Part shown: piece by piece, positions 1-9,312 of the stretch
Position numbering within the stretch: position 1 is the stretch's first letter
How the letters are laid out: every line of letters starts with the position of its first letter
NCBI GenBank assembly: GCA_019166125.1
Contig: JAHTBO010000001.1
Coordinates: 39,066 to 103,065, forward strand
DNA from: Alcaligenaceae bacterium CGII-47
GTDB taxonomy: Bacteria; Pseudomonadota; Gammaproteobacteria; Burkholderiales; Burkholderiaceae_B
Direction: 5' to 3'
Length of the DNA: 64,000 bases
Position numbers and translations under genes: made by a program
Notes under the pieces: model-generated
Databases searched by the model: none
What the model was told of the DNA's origin: nothing
The model's input: the letters and a program-made list of their open reading frames with translations, nothing else

Positions 1-106
1 CGTCCTGATCAGTGTGCCAGCCTGATAAATCGCATCCATCGCAGATACGAATACTTGATTCTCTTTGAAATCTCACATACCATACATCAAATACAAGAAT
101 ATACGA

Positions 107-116
107 ATGTGTACAA
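107..116. promoter_or_regulatory. Candidate GntR operator, copy 1
   Basis: ATGTGTACAA matches 8 of 10 bases of the perfect palindrome TTGTATACAA found at 3378. It lies about 77 bases before the FAD dehydrogenase start. The other copies lie before the first binding-protein gene, before the aldehyde dehydrogenase gene and before the gntR gene, so a shared regulator (the GntR/FCD protein at 11818-12495) is inferred. Confidence 0.4.
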
Positions 117-192
117 CGACTTTAAGTTCTGCAGCATTCGGATATTTGTAAATTGATTTGTGGTTAAAAACGGGCGCTCGGAGGGCCATGCA

Positions 193-1677
193 ATGTCAGA
201 TAACATGTACGACGTAATCGTTGTGGGAGCAGGTAACGCGGCACTATGTGCAGCGCTTTCGGCTCATGAGAACGGAGCTAAGGTGCTCGTGTTAGAGCGG
301 GCGCCGGAAGGCGAGATGGGTGGAAACTCGTTTTTCACGGCAGGCGGCTTTCGTTTTGCACACGATGGGCTCGAGGACGTCAGTCAGGACATCCTGATTG
401 ATCTAACTGAAGAAGAAAAGTCAAAAATCGTTTTGCCGTCGCATGATCGTCAGTTTTTCTTTGATCAGCTCATGGAAGTCACAAAAGGCCAATCACAAGA
501 AGACCTTGCTTGGGTGCTGATCGATAAATCTCGCGAGACCATGGGCTGGCTCAGGCGTCATGGCATCCGCTTTTTGCCGATGTATGGGCGACAGTCATTC
601 ATGGTGGACGGTATGCACCATTTCTATGGCGGTGTGAATATTGAGGCAGTGGGCGGGGGAGCGGGGCTCGTGACCTCTGAAGTCGAGCGACTCAATAAGT
701 TGGGTGTCGAAATACGTTATAGCACCGCTGCGATCGGTTTAATACAAGAACAAGATCGCTCCGTATCGGGTGTGCGTATCCGTACGAGCGATGGCTATAG
801 CGAGATCAACGCAAAAGCCGTCATTTTGGCGTGTGGTGGTTTTGAATCCAACCCAGAGATGCGGGTCCGTTACCTGGGTGCCGGTTGGGATCTGTGCCGG
901 GTACGAGGCACCCGTCACAATATGGGCGAAGGCATCAATATGGCGCTCGACATTGGCGCACGTCCCTATGGAAATTGGTCGGGCTGCCATTCCTGCGAGT
1001 GGGATATTTCAGCGCCCCCTTATGGTGATCGTTGGGTGCTGGATAATTTCCAAAAGCACTCATACCCACTCGGGATCATGGTGAATCTGGATGCGAAGCG
1101 ATTTGTAGATGAGGGCGAAAACTACCGTAACCTGACCTATGCAAAATTTGGCGCCGACATCATGAAGCAGCGCGAGCGCACAGCGATCCAGATATTTGAT
1201 CAGCAGACGGTGGGTATGTTGCGTGATGAGTACCGGATCAAACAGGTGACCAAGGCCGAGGCCAATACCATCGAAGAGCTCGCCGCGCAGTTGGAGCTGG
1301 ATCCCAAAGCCCTCGCATCCACGGTGGCGGAATATAACGCTGCGTGTGGCGATCAGCCCTATAACCCGGCCATCCTGGATGGCAAAGCGACCACGGGCAT
1401 CATGCCGCCTAAATCGAATTGGGCGCTTCCACTCGTTAAGCCGCCTTATGTCGCCTATGTGACGACGACCGGCATTACGTTCACGTTTGGTGGCCTGCAG
1501 ATCAATCTAAAAGGAGAGGTCCAGGACATGACGGATAACTCCATACCCGGCTTATATGCCGCGGGTGAGTTGGTCGGTGGACTCTTTTATGAGAATTACC
1601 CGGGTGGGACTGGCCTGATGTCCGGGTCGGTATTCGGAAAGTTAGCCGGTGAGAGCGCCGCTGCGTATATAGCGTGA
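193..1677 (+). CDS. FAD-dependent dehydrogenase, tricarballylate dehydrogenase (TcuA)-like
   Basis: This is a flavoprotein of the fumarate reductase/succinate dehydrogenase superfamily. It probably oxidises or reduces a C-C bond of a carboxylic acid. Residues 11-17 carry the Rossmann GAGNAA dinucleotide motif, followed by ERAP and a GGNS segment. The C-terminal part (about residues 453-485) has the second FAD motif with AAGE and ENYPGGTG. The overall shape, about 495 residues, is that of TcuA-like proteins. I chose the ATG at 193 over an in-frame GTG at 160 because a GGAGG lies at 180-184. It starts a likely operon with the MmgE/PrpD gene 62 bases downstream. The substrate is unknown; a polycarboxylate is inferred from the PrpD and PrpF neighbours. 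Confidence 0.8.
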   Translation: MSDNMYDVIVVGAGNAALCAALSAHENGAKVLVLERAPEGEMGGNSFFTAGGFRFAHDGLEDVSQDILIDLTEEEKSKIVLPSHDRQFFFDQLMEVTKGQSQEDLAWVLIDKSRETMGWLRRHGIRFLPMYGRQSFMVDGMHHFYGGVNIEAVGGGAGLVTSEVERLNKLGVEIRYSTAAIGLIQEQDRSVSGVRIRTSDGYSEINAKAVILACGGFESNPEMRVRYLGAGWDLCRVRGTRHNMGEGINMALDIGARPYGNWSGCHSCEWDISAPPYGDRWVLDNFQKHSYPLGIMVNLDAKRFVDEGENYRNLTYAKFGADIMKQRERTAIQIFDQQTVGMLRDEYRIKQVTKAEANTIEELAAQLELDPKALASTVAEYNAACGDQPYNPAILDGKATTGIMPPKSNWALPLVKPPYVAYVTTTGITFTFGGLQINLKGEVQDMTDNSIPGLYAAGELVGGLFYENYPGGTGLMSGSVFGKLAGESAAAYIA

Positions 1678-1739
1678 TGCAGATCGGGACATCGCAGACG
1701 CCTGGATGGGCGTGATGTCCCGAATGAATAGGAGCGAAT

Positions 1740-3152
1740 ATGCAAGCAGCCGCTGAGGTGCAAACCTTAATTACCCAACTCGCTGATCGGATATGTGGAT
1801 TTGCGATTGAGAATATTCCAGATGAGGCCATTCATCTGTCAAAACAGGCCATTATCGATACGATAGGCGTAACTTTGGCGGGTATGTCCGAGCCTGCCGT
1901 GACTAAGCTACTGCTCGTGCCGGGTGTTGCTCAGGCACCTGGAAGGTCGACGATATTCGGTTCGACTGTGGGGACATCAGCCCTGGATGCGGCGTTGGTG
2001 AATGGAACGAGCTCGCATGCGTTGGACTATGACGATTTCAGCCAATCCATGGGTGGCCATCAATCAGTCCCGTTGGTGGCACCGCTGTTTGCTTTGGCCG
2101 AGGAGCGTCAGGCTTCGGGGCGCAGCCTAATCCATGCGTATATTGTCGGCATCGAAACCGAAATAAAAATCGCTAAAGCGGTTAATTTTGTTCATTACGA
2201 TAAGGGATGGCATCCTACGGCGACGCTGGGGGTGTTCGGGGCAGCGGCAGCCTGCGGATATCTGATTGGGCTCGATAGGCAAAGAATGGCGATGGCCTTA
2301 GCGATCGCCTCGTCGATGGCTGCAGGCATCAAGGCAAATTTTGGAACGATGACCAAGCCATTGCATATTGGGAACTGTGGGCGCAGTGGTTTGTTTGCCG
2401 CGCTATTGGCCGAGCAAGACTATAGCGCCCATGCTGGGGCACTGGAGCACAAACAAGGATTCCTTAATGTCTACAACGGCACAGGCCTATTTGATGCTCA
2501 GCGCATGCTTGATGCTTGGGCCAGTCCGTTGGAGGTCCTCGGGATGGATATGGGCCTAAAACAGTTTCCATGTTGTGGGAGCACGCATCCGGCGCTGATG
2601 TTGCTGCTGCAGTTGCTCGGTGAGCATGATGTTTCTGCGGACAGTGTTCAGGAAGTTCTGGTGTTCCTGCACCGGCGACGACTGCCTCATACAAATAATC
2701 CGGATCCTGCCACGCCGCTGGCAGCCAAATTCTCTGTTCAGTACGTTGTCGCGCGAGCATTGATGAGTGGAGGTGTCCGCTTGTCTGACTTTATGGGCGA
2801 AACCTATCGTGATCCGGCCGTTCGACAGATCATGTCTCGTATTAAGGTACGCCCCAATCCTGAAATGGACGATGATGCACCTGGACAATTTGGAGCCAAA
2901 ATCAAACTGACCTTGAATAATGGTGCAACGATTGAGGGTGAGCTAGAGAGCATTGTTGGTCGGGGGCGAACCAATCCGATGTCTCGCACAGAAATGTTGT
3001 GTAAATTCCAGGATTGCGCAGAGAGAATTATTTCAAAATCCAACGCTGAAAAGGCATTTGATCTGCTAGACTCTCTCGAACAAATAGAGGATATTAATCA
3101 CCTCACTCATATATTCGCACAAAGGCAACTCTTAGCCACAACGAGTAACTGA
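1740..3152 (+). CDS. MmgE/PrpD family protein (first of two)
   Basis: A 470-residue member of the MmgE/PrpD family, whose characterised members include 2-methylcitrate dehydratase and cis-aconitate decarboxylase. The family fold is supported by HALDYDD at about residues 93-99, a central alanine-rich helical segment, and a C-terminal small domain (KIKLTLNNG region). An AGGAG lies just before the ATG. It follows the FAD dehydrogenase on the same strand. A second, clearly divergent paralogue lies at 10411. The reaction is probably dehydration or decarboxylation of a tricarboxylate-like acid, but the substrate cannot be assigned. Confidence 0.8.
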   Translation: MQAAAEVQTLITQLADRICGFAIENIPDEAIHLSKQAIIDTIGVTLAGMSEPAVTKLLLVPGVAQAPGRSTIFGSTVGTSALDAALVNGTSSHALDYDDFSQSMGGHQSVPLVAPLFALAEERQASGRSLIHAYIVGIETEIKIAKAVNFVHYDKGWHPTATLGVFGAAAACGYLIGLDRQRMAMALAIASSMAAGIKANFGTMTKPLHIGNCGRSGLFAALLAEQDYSAHAGALEHKQGFLNVYNGTGLFDAQRMLDAWASPLEVLGMDMGLKQFPCCGSTHPALMLLLQLLGEHDVSADSVQEVLVFLHRRRLPHTNNPDPATPLAAKFSVQYVVARALMSGGVRLSDFMGETYRDPAVRQIMSRIKVRPNPEMDDDAPGQFGAKIKLTLNNGATIEGELESIVGRGRTNPMSRTEMLCKFQDCAERIISKSNAEKAFDLLDSLEQIEDINHLTHIFAQRQLLATTSN

Positions 3153-3377
3153 TGTTGACAGCTTGATGGTTGGGTTAATGCCTGTCTATATATTCTAAAT
3201 AATAATCCTAGAGACAAATAAACTTGATTTGTTATATACACCCCAACTCGTGAGCATCCCTAACGTCTCGTGTGCTGATCTCGTTGTCGATCGGCCCGTA
3301 CGGATGCGATCTATCTTAATGCGCAATATAAGGGTAGTCCCTAGATCCGAGACATAAACTAATCATATAACATGCAG

Positions 3378-3387
3378 TTGTATACAA
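3378..3387. promoter_or_regulatory. Candidate GntR operator, copy 2 (perfect palindrome)
   Basis: TTGTATACAA is a perfect 10-base palindrome about 60 bases before the first binding-protein gene. Its left flank (ATGCAG) closely matches the flank of the copy at 12757 (ATGCAA). The surrounding 294-base gap (3153-3446) is AT-rich and holds no gene; it is the likely promoter of the transporter operon. Confidence 0.5.
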
Positions 3388-3446
3388 AGGCATCCATAGT
3401 GGATCTATGCCCATTTAACTTTTACCGATAGGACTGGAGACAAATA

Positions 3447-4631
3447 ATGGTGACTTATAAATTTCCCGCGACAATCAGTCTGGCCTGTGCTCTGATGGCT
3501 CTGGCTTTGGCTCCTGGGGCGGCATCCGCGCAAGAAACATTAAAGCTCGGCACGCTGGTGACCTTGTCGGGGCCAGGCGCCGCCTGGGGCCTGGCAATGA
3601 AAAATGGTGCTGAGCTTGCAGCAGATGAAGTCAACGCAAAGGGAGGCCTTGAGGTTGATGGGAAAAAATACAAGATCGAGATTGTTGCCTATGATGATAA
3701 ATATCAGGCAAATGAAGCCGTTACGGTCGCGAACAGGCTGATTTTTGAAGATAAGGTTAAGTACATGATCGGGCCGATGGGGTCTGCGCCTGCCGCTGCG
3801 GTACAACCGATTACAGAGAAAAATGGGGTCATCACCATTATGATGGCCTTTACCCCAAAGGCACTGGGTGCCGATAAGCCGTATAGCTTCCGTGTTGTCG
3901 CTACGACAATCGAAATTTCTCAGCCACAAATCAACTGGCTTGTTAAAAACAAAGATATAAAAGTAGTGGGCGGCCTGTTTCCTAATGATGAGACGGGGCA
4001 ATCCATTTCAGAAGACCTGAAAAATTCCTATAAACTGGCAGGGGCTGACCTGGCTGCAGTCGAGCTATTCGAACGAGATCGGGTGGACTTTATTCCGCTG
4101 CTCACCCGGATGTTTGCCAAAGGCATTGATGCGATTGAACTGGATGGCAACTCACCGGTGACTGCGGGTCTGATCGTCAAGCAGGCGCGTGAGCTCGGCT
4201 TTACAGGAAAGATCATTCGTACTGCGGGCCCCGCTACGGTCGATATCGTTAATGTGGCGGGTCAGGAAGCCGCAGAAGGCATGCTGGTTCACACACCGTT
4301 AAATCCAGAGAGGGCATCAACCAAGGCCTATATGGATAGCTACCAAGCTAAGTATAAGTCCGCAATGAATGGCTTCAGCCCTTCGTTCTACGATGGCGCA
4401 AATATGCTGTTTGAGGCCATGCGCCGCGCGGAAACGGTGACCGACTCTAAAAAAATCGCCGCCGAGATGGGCGCCCTTAAGAGTTTCGAAGGCGCACTAG
4501 GCACTCTGAACTGGACGGGTGAGAAGCGCTATGGCATCAATCATCAGCTGGATCTTCCATTTTATGTGGCTGAGGTTAAAAACGGTGCCGAAGTAATTAT
4601 TGCGACATGTACTGTAGAAAAGTGTGAGTAG
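3447..4631 (+). CDS. LIV-type ABC transporter substrate-binding protein, tandem copy 1
   Basis: Periplasmic binding protein of the branched-chain amino acid (HAAT) transporter class. The N-terminus is a signal peptide ending near ASA|QE (residue 28), followed by the typical LGTLVTLSGPGA opening and a two-lobed periplasmic-binding fold (GLFPNDETG, FSPSFYDGA). It is 394 residues long and ends with two cysteines. GGAG precedes the ATG in a leader that is also repeated before copy 2. Copy 2 (4723-5907) has the same length and is highly similar, so this is a tandem duplication. It should deliver the island's substrate to the permeases at 5944 and 6815; in this family the ligand is often an aromatic or aliphatic acid rather than leucine. 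Confidence 0.9.
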   Translation: MVTYKFPATISLACALMALALAPGAASAQETLKLGTLVTLSGPGAAWGLAMKNGAELAADEVNAKGGLEVDGKKYKIEIVAYDDKYQANEAVTVANRLIFEDKVKYMIGPMGSAPAAAVQPITEKNGVITIMMAFTPKALGADKPYSFRVVATTIEISQPQINWLVKNKDIKVVGGLFPNDETGQSISEDLKNSYKLAGADLAAVELFERDRVDFIPLLTRMFAKGIDAIELDGNSPVTAGLIVKQARELGFTGKIIRTAGPATVDIVNVAGQEAAEGMLVHTPLNPERASTKAYMDSYQAKYKSAMNGFSPSFYDGANMLFEAMRRAETVTDSKKIAAEMGALKSFEGALGTLNWTGEKRYGINHQLDLPFYVAEVKNGAEVIIATCTVEKCE

Positions 4632-4722
4632 GGGAGCTCCATTATTTGATTGGTATCGATAACTATATTTATGAGAAGTACTTCCTGTTAATTTTCTATC
4701 AAGATAAAACTGGAGACAAATC

Positions 4723-5907
4723 ATGGTGAGTCATAAAATTCCTGCAGCGATAGGCCTGGCCTGCACGCTCGCGGCATTCGCCTCGGCACCGAGCATGGCG
4801 CTGGCCCAAGACACGCTAAAGCTTGGTGCATTGGTGACCTTGTCTGGCCCGGGAGCCGCCTGGGGCCTTGCCATGAAAAATGGTGCTGAGCTCGCGGCAG
4901 ATGAAGTGAACGCAAAAGGCGGGCTCGAGGTTGATGGGAAAAAATACAAGGTAGAGATTGTTGCCTATGATGATAAATATCAGGCGAACGAGGCGGTTAC
5001 TGTTGCGAACAGATTGGTTTTTGAGGACAAGGTCAAATATATGATCGGCCCTCTGGGGTCGGCGCCTGCAGTCGCTGTTCAGCCCATTACTGAAAAAAAT
5101 GGGGTGATTACGATATTGATGGCGTTTACCCCTAAGGCGCTGGGCCCTGATAAGCCCTATAGCTTTCGCGTTGTCACCACCACGGCAGAGGTCTCACAGC
5201 CTCAGATCGACTGGGTGGTCAAGACCAAAGGCATAAAGAAAGTAGGTGGCTTATTCCCTAACGATGAGTCGGGCCAGACCATTGCAAAGGATCTCGAAAG
5301 TTCTTATAAGCACGCGGGTGCCGATTTGGCCGCCGTAGAATTATTTGAGCGAGACCGGGTCGATTTCATTCCTTTGTTGACCAGGATGTTTGCCCAAGGC
5401 ATCGATGCGATCGAGCTGGATGGTAATTCACCCTCCACTGCAGGTCTGATCGTCAAACAAGCGCGTGAACTCGGCTTTACCGGAACGATCATCCGTACGG
5501 GCGGTCCCGCAACCGCCGATATTGTCAATGTGGCAGGTAAGGAGGCCACGGAAGGCATGTTTGTTCATACGCCGCTCAATCCAGAGTTGCCTTCGACCAA
5601 GGCCTATATGGAAGAATACCAAGCTAAGTATAAGTCAGCAATGAATGGCTTCAGCCCCTCGTTTTATGACGGTACAAAGATGCTATTCGAAGCAATGCGC
5701 CGAGCGGGAACTGTCCAGGATTCCGCGAAGGTCAGCAAGGCAATGGGCGACCTTAAGGATTTCAAGGGCGCACTGGGCACACTGAACTGGACCGGCGAAA
5801 AGCTCTATGGCATCAATCACCAGTTAGACATCCCTTTTTATGTGGCTGAGGTCGTGAATGGCGCTGAGGTGATTCGTGCAACCTGCACGGTAGCCAAATG
5901 TGAATAG
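4723..5907 (+). CDS. LIV-type ABC transporter substrate-binding protein, tandem copy 2
   Basis: Paralogue of the preceding gene, also 394 residues, aligning without visible gaps. It has a signal peptide ending near ALA|QD, the LGALVTLSGPGA start, the same ELFERDRVDFIPL block and the same Cys-containing C-terminus. The ACTGGAGACAAAT leader just before the ATG is shared with copy 1, so the duplication included the ribosome-binding region. Differences cluster in the signal peptide and in surface stretches such as residues 150-185. Two binding proteins for one permease pair suggest a widened or tuned ligand range, but this could also be recent redundancy. Confidence 0.9.
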   Translation: MVSHKIPAAIGLACTLAAFASAPSMALAQDTLKLGALVTLSGPGAAWGLAMKNGAELAADEVNAKGGLEVDGKKYKVEIVAYDDKYQANEAVTVANRLVFEDKVKYMIGPLGSAPAVAVQPITEKNGVITILMAFTPKALGPDKPYSFRVVTTTAEVSQPQIDWVVKTKGIKKVGGLFPNDESGQTIAKDLESSYKHAGADLAAVELFERDRVDFIPLLTRMFAQGIDAIELDGNSPSTAGLIVKQARELGFTGTIIRTGGPATADIVNVAGKEATEGMFVHTPLNPELPSTKAYMEEYQAKYKSAMNGFSPSFYDGTKMLFEAMRRAGTVQDSAKVSKAMGDLKDFKGALGTLNWTGEKLYGINHQLDIPFYVAEVVNGAEVIRATCTVAKCE

Positions 5908-5943
5908 CATTGTTTTATTGCTTATCTAAATAGGGGCTTTATC

Positions 5944-6813
5944 TTGAATTTCACCATGTTAATTGCGCAAGCTACGATTAATGGGTTGGTTGTCGGCTTG
6001 CTTTATCTTTTGATGGCCGTCGGCTTTACCCTAGTGTTTGGTGTAATGCGCATGGTGAATTTTGCGCATGGTGAGTTTTATATGCTCGGGGCATTTGGTG
6101 CCTACGTATTTACCACGGCGCTCCATCTGCCTTTTCTTTTATCAGTTGTGCTGACCTTGATCTGCGCGATTGTAATTGGCGGGATACTAGAGTTTCTAAT
6201 ATTGAAGCCGCTACGCAGGGATGAACTGAATGGCATGATCGTAACGATTGGATTGGCAATGGTTTTGCAGAATGTGGCCTTGCTTATCTTTGGTCCCGAC
6301 CCGCTCTCTATGCCCGCAGTCATTACCGGGACCACCCGTTTTGCGAACATTGTCATACCTAACTCACGCATCTATGTTGTGGTTTTCGCTATTCTTGTGC
6401 TGTTGATGTTGTATGTGTTCCTCCGTTATTCACGGCTGGGGCGTGCGTTACGAGCGGTCGTCGAGGATTATCAAATCGCCTCAATACAGGGCATCCCGGC
6501 GCGTATATTTTATCCGCTGGGGTTTGGGATCGGGGTCGGGCTTGCTGCGGTCGCGGGTGCATTGATGGCCCCGCTATTTGTGGTCTCGGCCTTTATCGGC
6601 ACGACCCCGCTCCTCAAGGCGTTTATTGTGGTCATCCTGGGGGGGCTTGGCAGCATCCCGGGGGCGGTGGTGGCAGGTCTGGCATTAGGATTGACAGAGA
6701 GCTACGCGGGCTTGTTCTTTAAGAGTAGTACGGCGGATATGGTGATATTTTTAGTGGTCATAATCATGTTGGTGCTGATGCCCAAGGGTCTGCTTGGCAA
6801 GGGCGAGGTATGA
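5944..6813 (+). CDS. livH: LIV-type ABC transporter permease (LivH)
   Basis: Inner-membrane permease of 289 residues with the hydrophobic pattern of LivH, including GLLYLLMAVGFTLVFG near residue 20, NFAHGEFYMLGAF at about residues 39-51 and the conserved GGLGSIPGAVVAG loop near residue 234. It likely starts with the TTG at 5944 (no good ATG upstream); the in-frame ATG at 5956 is an alternative. It follows the two binding proteins and is one base from livM. It should form a heterodimeric channel with the 6815 product. Confidence 0.88.
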   Translation: MNFTMLIAQATINGLVVGLLYLLMAVGFTLVFGVMRMVNFAHGEFYMLGAFGAYVFTTALHLPFLLSVVLTLICAIVIGGILEFLILKPLRRDELNGMIVTIGLAMVLQNVALLIFGPDPLSMPAVITGTTRFANIVIPNSRIYVVVFAILVLLMLYVFLRYSRLGRALRAVVEDYQIASIQGIPARIFYPLGFGIGVGLAAVAGALMAPLFVVSAFIGTTPLLKAFIVVILGGLGSIPGAVVAGLALGLTESYAGLFFKSSTADMVIFLVVIIMLVLMPKGLLGKGEV

Positions 6814-6814
6814 C

Positions 6815-7780
6815 ATGGTAGATAGCTCTCGCGCATTGGTGTGTAAACGTACGAACTATTACGGCTTTACCTGGGCAATTTTGCTGCTGGGTTTGGCAGT
6901 GTGGCCGCTCTTCATGGGGCCTTATGTCCTGCATATTGCCGTATTGATTTGCCTGAATATTTTGATCGTCAATGGCCTGTCCATCATCGAGCGATCTGGC
7001 CAGCTCTCGTTTGGTCATTCTGCATTTGTTGCATTGGGCGCATACGGCTCAGTGTTGTTATCCAGTACTTTTGGGCTGGGGTCGATACTGGCGAGTCTGC
7101 TGGGCATTATGGTGGCGGCGTTGGTGGCCCTGGTGCTGGGTGCAGTCATACTGCGACTGAGGGGCGTTTACTTTGTGTTGGTCACGTTCGCATTTGCCGA
7201 GCTGACCCGATTGGCATTGCTGGACTGGTCAGATATCACAGGAGGCGCCAACGGGATTTCTGCAATTCCAGCCTTTGAGGTGCTGGGGTTTGCCTTCGAT
7301 ACCCGAACGAGCTTTTATGTTCTGGCGCTGTGTGTGGTTGTTTTGTCCATGATACTCATACATCAAATATTCAAACATCCTTTGGGTGAGGCGCTCACCG
7401 CTGTATCAAAGAACGCAGGGCTGGCGGAGTCGACTGGCTTGAATGTCTATCGATTGCAACTTATCGCCTTTGTGATGGGCTGTGCTTTGGCCGCCTTAGG
7501 TGGTGCGCTGATGGCTCGATACATAGGCTTCGTTTCGCCGGAATCATTTAATTTGAGTATTTCTGTCGCGCTGATAACCATGTTGGTGATTGGAGGGCGC
7601 GGTTCGCTCTGGGGGCCACTGATTGGCGCGATCGTGCTGACCTCGCTACCTGAGATATTTCGCGGGGCGCTACAGACACAACATATCTTTTATGGTGTCG
7701 CGCTGATATTGATCATCAGGTTTCTCCCGGGTGGACTGGTCAGCATTCCAAGCTGGTTCAAAAAGCACAAAAAGGTGTAA
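6815..7780 (+). CDS. livM: LIV-type ABC transporter permease (LivM)
   Basis: Second permease, 321 residues from the ATG at 6815. An in-frame TTG at 6794 lies inside livH and was rejected because AAGGGCGAGG sits just before this ATG. LivM hallmarks are SGQLSFGHSAFVALGAYG (about residues 59-76), the RLRGVYFVLVTFAFAEL block and GGRGSLWGPLIGA (about residue 260). It overlaps livG by one base (TAATG), which indicates translational coupling. Confidence 0.88.
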   Translation: MVDSSRALVCKRTNYYGFTWAILLLGLAVWPLFMGPYVLHIAVLICLNILIVNGLSIIERSGQLSFGHSAFVALGAYGSVLLSSTFGLGSILASLLGIMVAALVALVLGAVILRLRGVYFVLVTFAFAELTRLALLDWSDITGGANGISAIPAFEVLGFAFDTRTSFYVLALCVVVLSMILIHQIFKHPLGEALTAVSKNAGLAESTGLNVYRLQLIAFVMGCALAALGGALMARYIGFVSPESFNLSISVALITMLVIGGRGSLWGPLIGAIVLTSLPEIFRGALQTQHIFYGVALILIIRFLPGGLVSIPSWFKKHKKV

Positions 7781-8565
7781 TGATGAACAGCGATTATCTA
7801 ATTATTAAAAATTTACGTAAGCAATACGGCGGGCTTGTCGCTGTAGATGATCTGAGCTTTTCAGTTCAAAAGGGTAGGATCGTTGGCTTGATTGGCCCGA
7901 ATGGTGCGGGAAAGACGACTGCATTCAACCTGATCAGTGGTGCAGTGAAATGTACGTCTGGCAAAGTTATATTCAATCAGGTCGATATTACCAATCGCTT
8001 ACCAAGCCATATCGCCGTCGCGGGTCTGGCGAGAACTTTTCAGTCAACCTCAACCTACGCAGATATTTCGGTCGAGAGAAACATATATCGAGGGCTTCTG
8101 TCACGAATACAGAACTCTTCGGTGCGCCAGCTCGTGGGGCGTACCCAAGGCCTGGTGTCACGGGATGAAATCGATCAAGAAATAGAAAAGCTCTTGCAGA
8201 TGGTGGATATGCAGCGCTGGCGCGATGTGGCGGCTGGATCACTGGCGTATGGACTACAGAAAAAACTGGGTATTGCGATTGCGCTGGCCTCGCAGCCGTC
8301 GATGTTGCTGCTCGATGAGCCGGCTGCGGGACTCAACCATGAGGAATGTCGGGAGCTGACGGTGCTGTTACGTTCCTTACAAGAAGACTATGGGCTGACC
8401 TTGCTTTTGGTCGAGCATCATATGGCTATTGTTATGGAGCTTTGCGATCATATTATCGTCCTGGTCCAGGGGCAAAAGATCGCTGAGGGATCGCCAGCAC
8501 AGATTAGAGAGAACCCTGCGGTAATCGAAGCTTATTTGGGAGCGCCTGAATATGCGCATGCTTGA
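7780..8565 (+). CDS. livG: LIV-type ABC transporter ATP-binding protein (LivG)
   Basis: Cytoplasmic ATPase of 261 residues. The Walker A motif GPNGAGKTT is at about residues 38-46, the signature region reads LAYGLQKKLGIA near residue 155, and Walker [12 protein letters not shown] is near residue 173, followed by the H-loop VEHHM. The C-terminal NPAVIEAYLGA tail is typical of LivG. ATG at 7780 or 7783 would both work. It overlaps livF by 14 bases. The degenerate signature (AYGLQ) is usual for LivG proteins. Confidence 0.9.
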   Translation: MMNSDYLIIKNLRKQYGGLVAVDDLSFSVQKGRIVGLIGPNGAGKTTAFNLISGAVKCTSGKVIFNQVDITNRLPSHIAVAGLARTFQSTSTYADISVERNIYRGLLSRIQNSSVRQLVGRTQGLVSRDEIDQEIEKLLQMVDMQRWRDVAAGSLAYGLQKKLGIAIALASQPSMLLLDEPAAGLNHEECRELTVLLRSLQEDYGLTLLLVEHHMAIVMELCDHIIVLVQGQKIAEGSPAQIRENPAVIEAYLGAPEYAHA

Positions 8566-9265
8566 TGTTGAATCATTGACGGTAAAGTACGGCTCACTTG
8601 TTGCCGTTCGTGAGGTGAGCTTTAGTATGAATGAGGGTGAGGTCATCGCCCTCATCGGATCAAATGGCGCAGGTAAGAGCACGACATTGAATGCACTGAT
8701 GGGTTTAGTCCGTGCGAGCTCTGGAAAAATAAAAATCCGTGGTGCTGAAGTGCATCATGAACTTGCGGAAAACAGGGTGTTGCGCGGCGTGGCCTTGTCT
8801 CCAGAAGGCCGTCACCTGTTCGGCCGGATGACTGTGCTGGATAATTTACTCGTCGGTGCCTATGCGGTGAAATCGCGGGCGGATATCCGGCAATCCCTTG
8901 ACGAGGTCTATGAGCTGTTTCCTCGAGTTTACGAGAGGCGCGCTCAGTTGGCGGGTTCGTTATCTGGGGGAGAGCAACAGATGGTGGCCATCAGTCGGGC
9001 CCTGATGGCGCGGCCGTGGCTTCTGATGCTTGATGAGCCGTCGCTAGGTATTGCGCCAAAGGTGGTCGCAGAGATCGTGTTGGCCATTGAGCGCCTGAAT
9101 CGTGAGCGTGGCATCTCTATTATTTTAGTTGAACAAAATGCCAGGCTTGCCTTGCGTCTGGCGCATCACGCCTATGCCTTGGAGCATGGTGAGATCGTGG
9201 TCTCGGGTAAAGGCAGTGACTTGTTGGATGATCCGTTTGTTCGCAAGGCGTATCTTGGTATTTGA
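8552..9265 (+). CDS. livF: LIV-type ABC transporter ATP-binding protein (LivF)
   Basis: Second ATPase of the transporter, 237 residues. Walker A is GSNGAGKST (about residues 36-44), the signature is LSGGEQQMVAISRAL, and Walker B is LLMLDEPSLGIAP, with VEQNARLAL after it. The LivF-type end VRKAYLGI is present. It closes the transporter genes and is followed 47 bases later by the amidohydrolase, probably in the same operon. Confidence 0.9.
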   Translation: MRMLDVESLTVKYGSLVAVREVSFSMNEGEVIALIGSNGAGKSTTLNALMGLVRASSGKIKIRGAEVHHELAENRVLRGVALSPEGRHLFGRMTVLDNLLVGAYAVKSRADIRQSLDEVYELFPRVYERRAQLAGSLSGGEQQMVAISRALMARPWLLMLDEPSLGIAPKVVAEIVLAIERLNRERGISIILVEQNARLALRLAHHAYALEHGEIVVSGKGSDLLDDPFVRKAYLGI

Positions 9266-9312
9266 TCTTGTGATGGACGATATGATTAATATTGGAAATA
9301 GAGAGACAGATA

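Noticed and set aside
1740-3152. Reading the MmgE/PrpD, PrpF and TcuA-like genes as a methylcitrate cycle
   Set aside because: No 2-methylcitrate synthase or 2-methylisocitrate lyase is seen, and the surrounding genes (transporter, SDR, aldehyde dehydrogenase) do not fit propionate metabolism.
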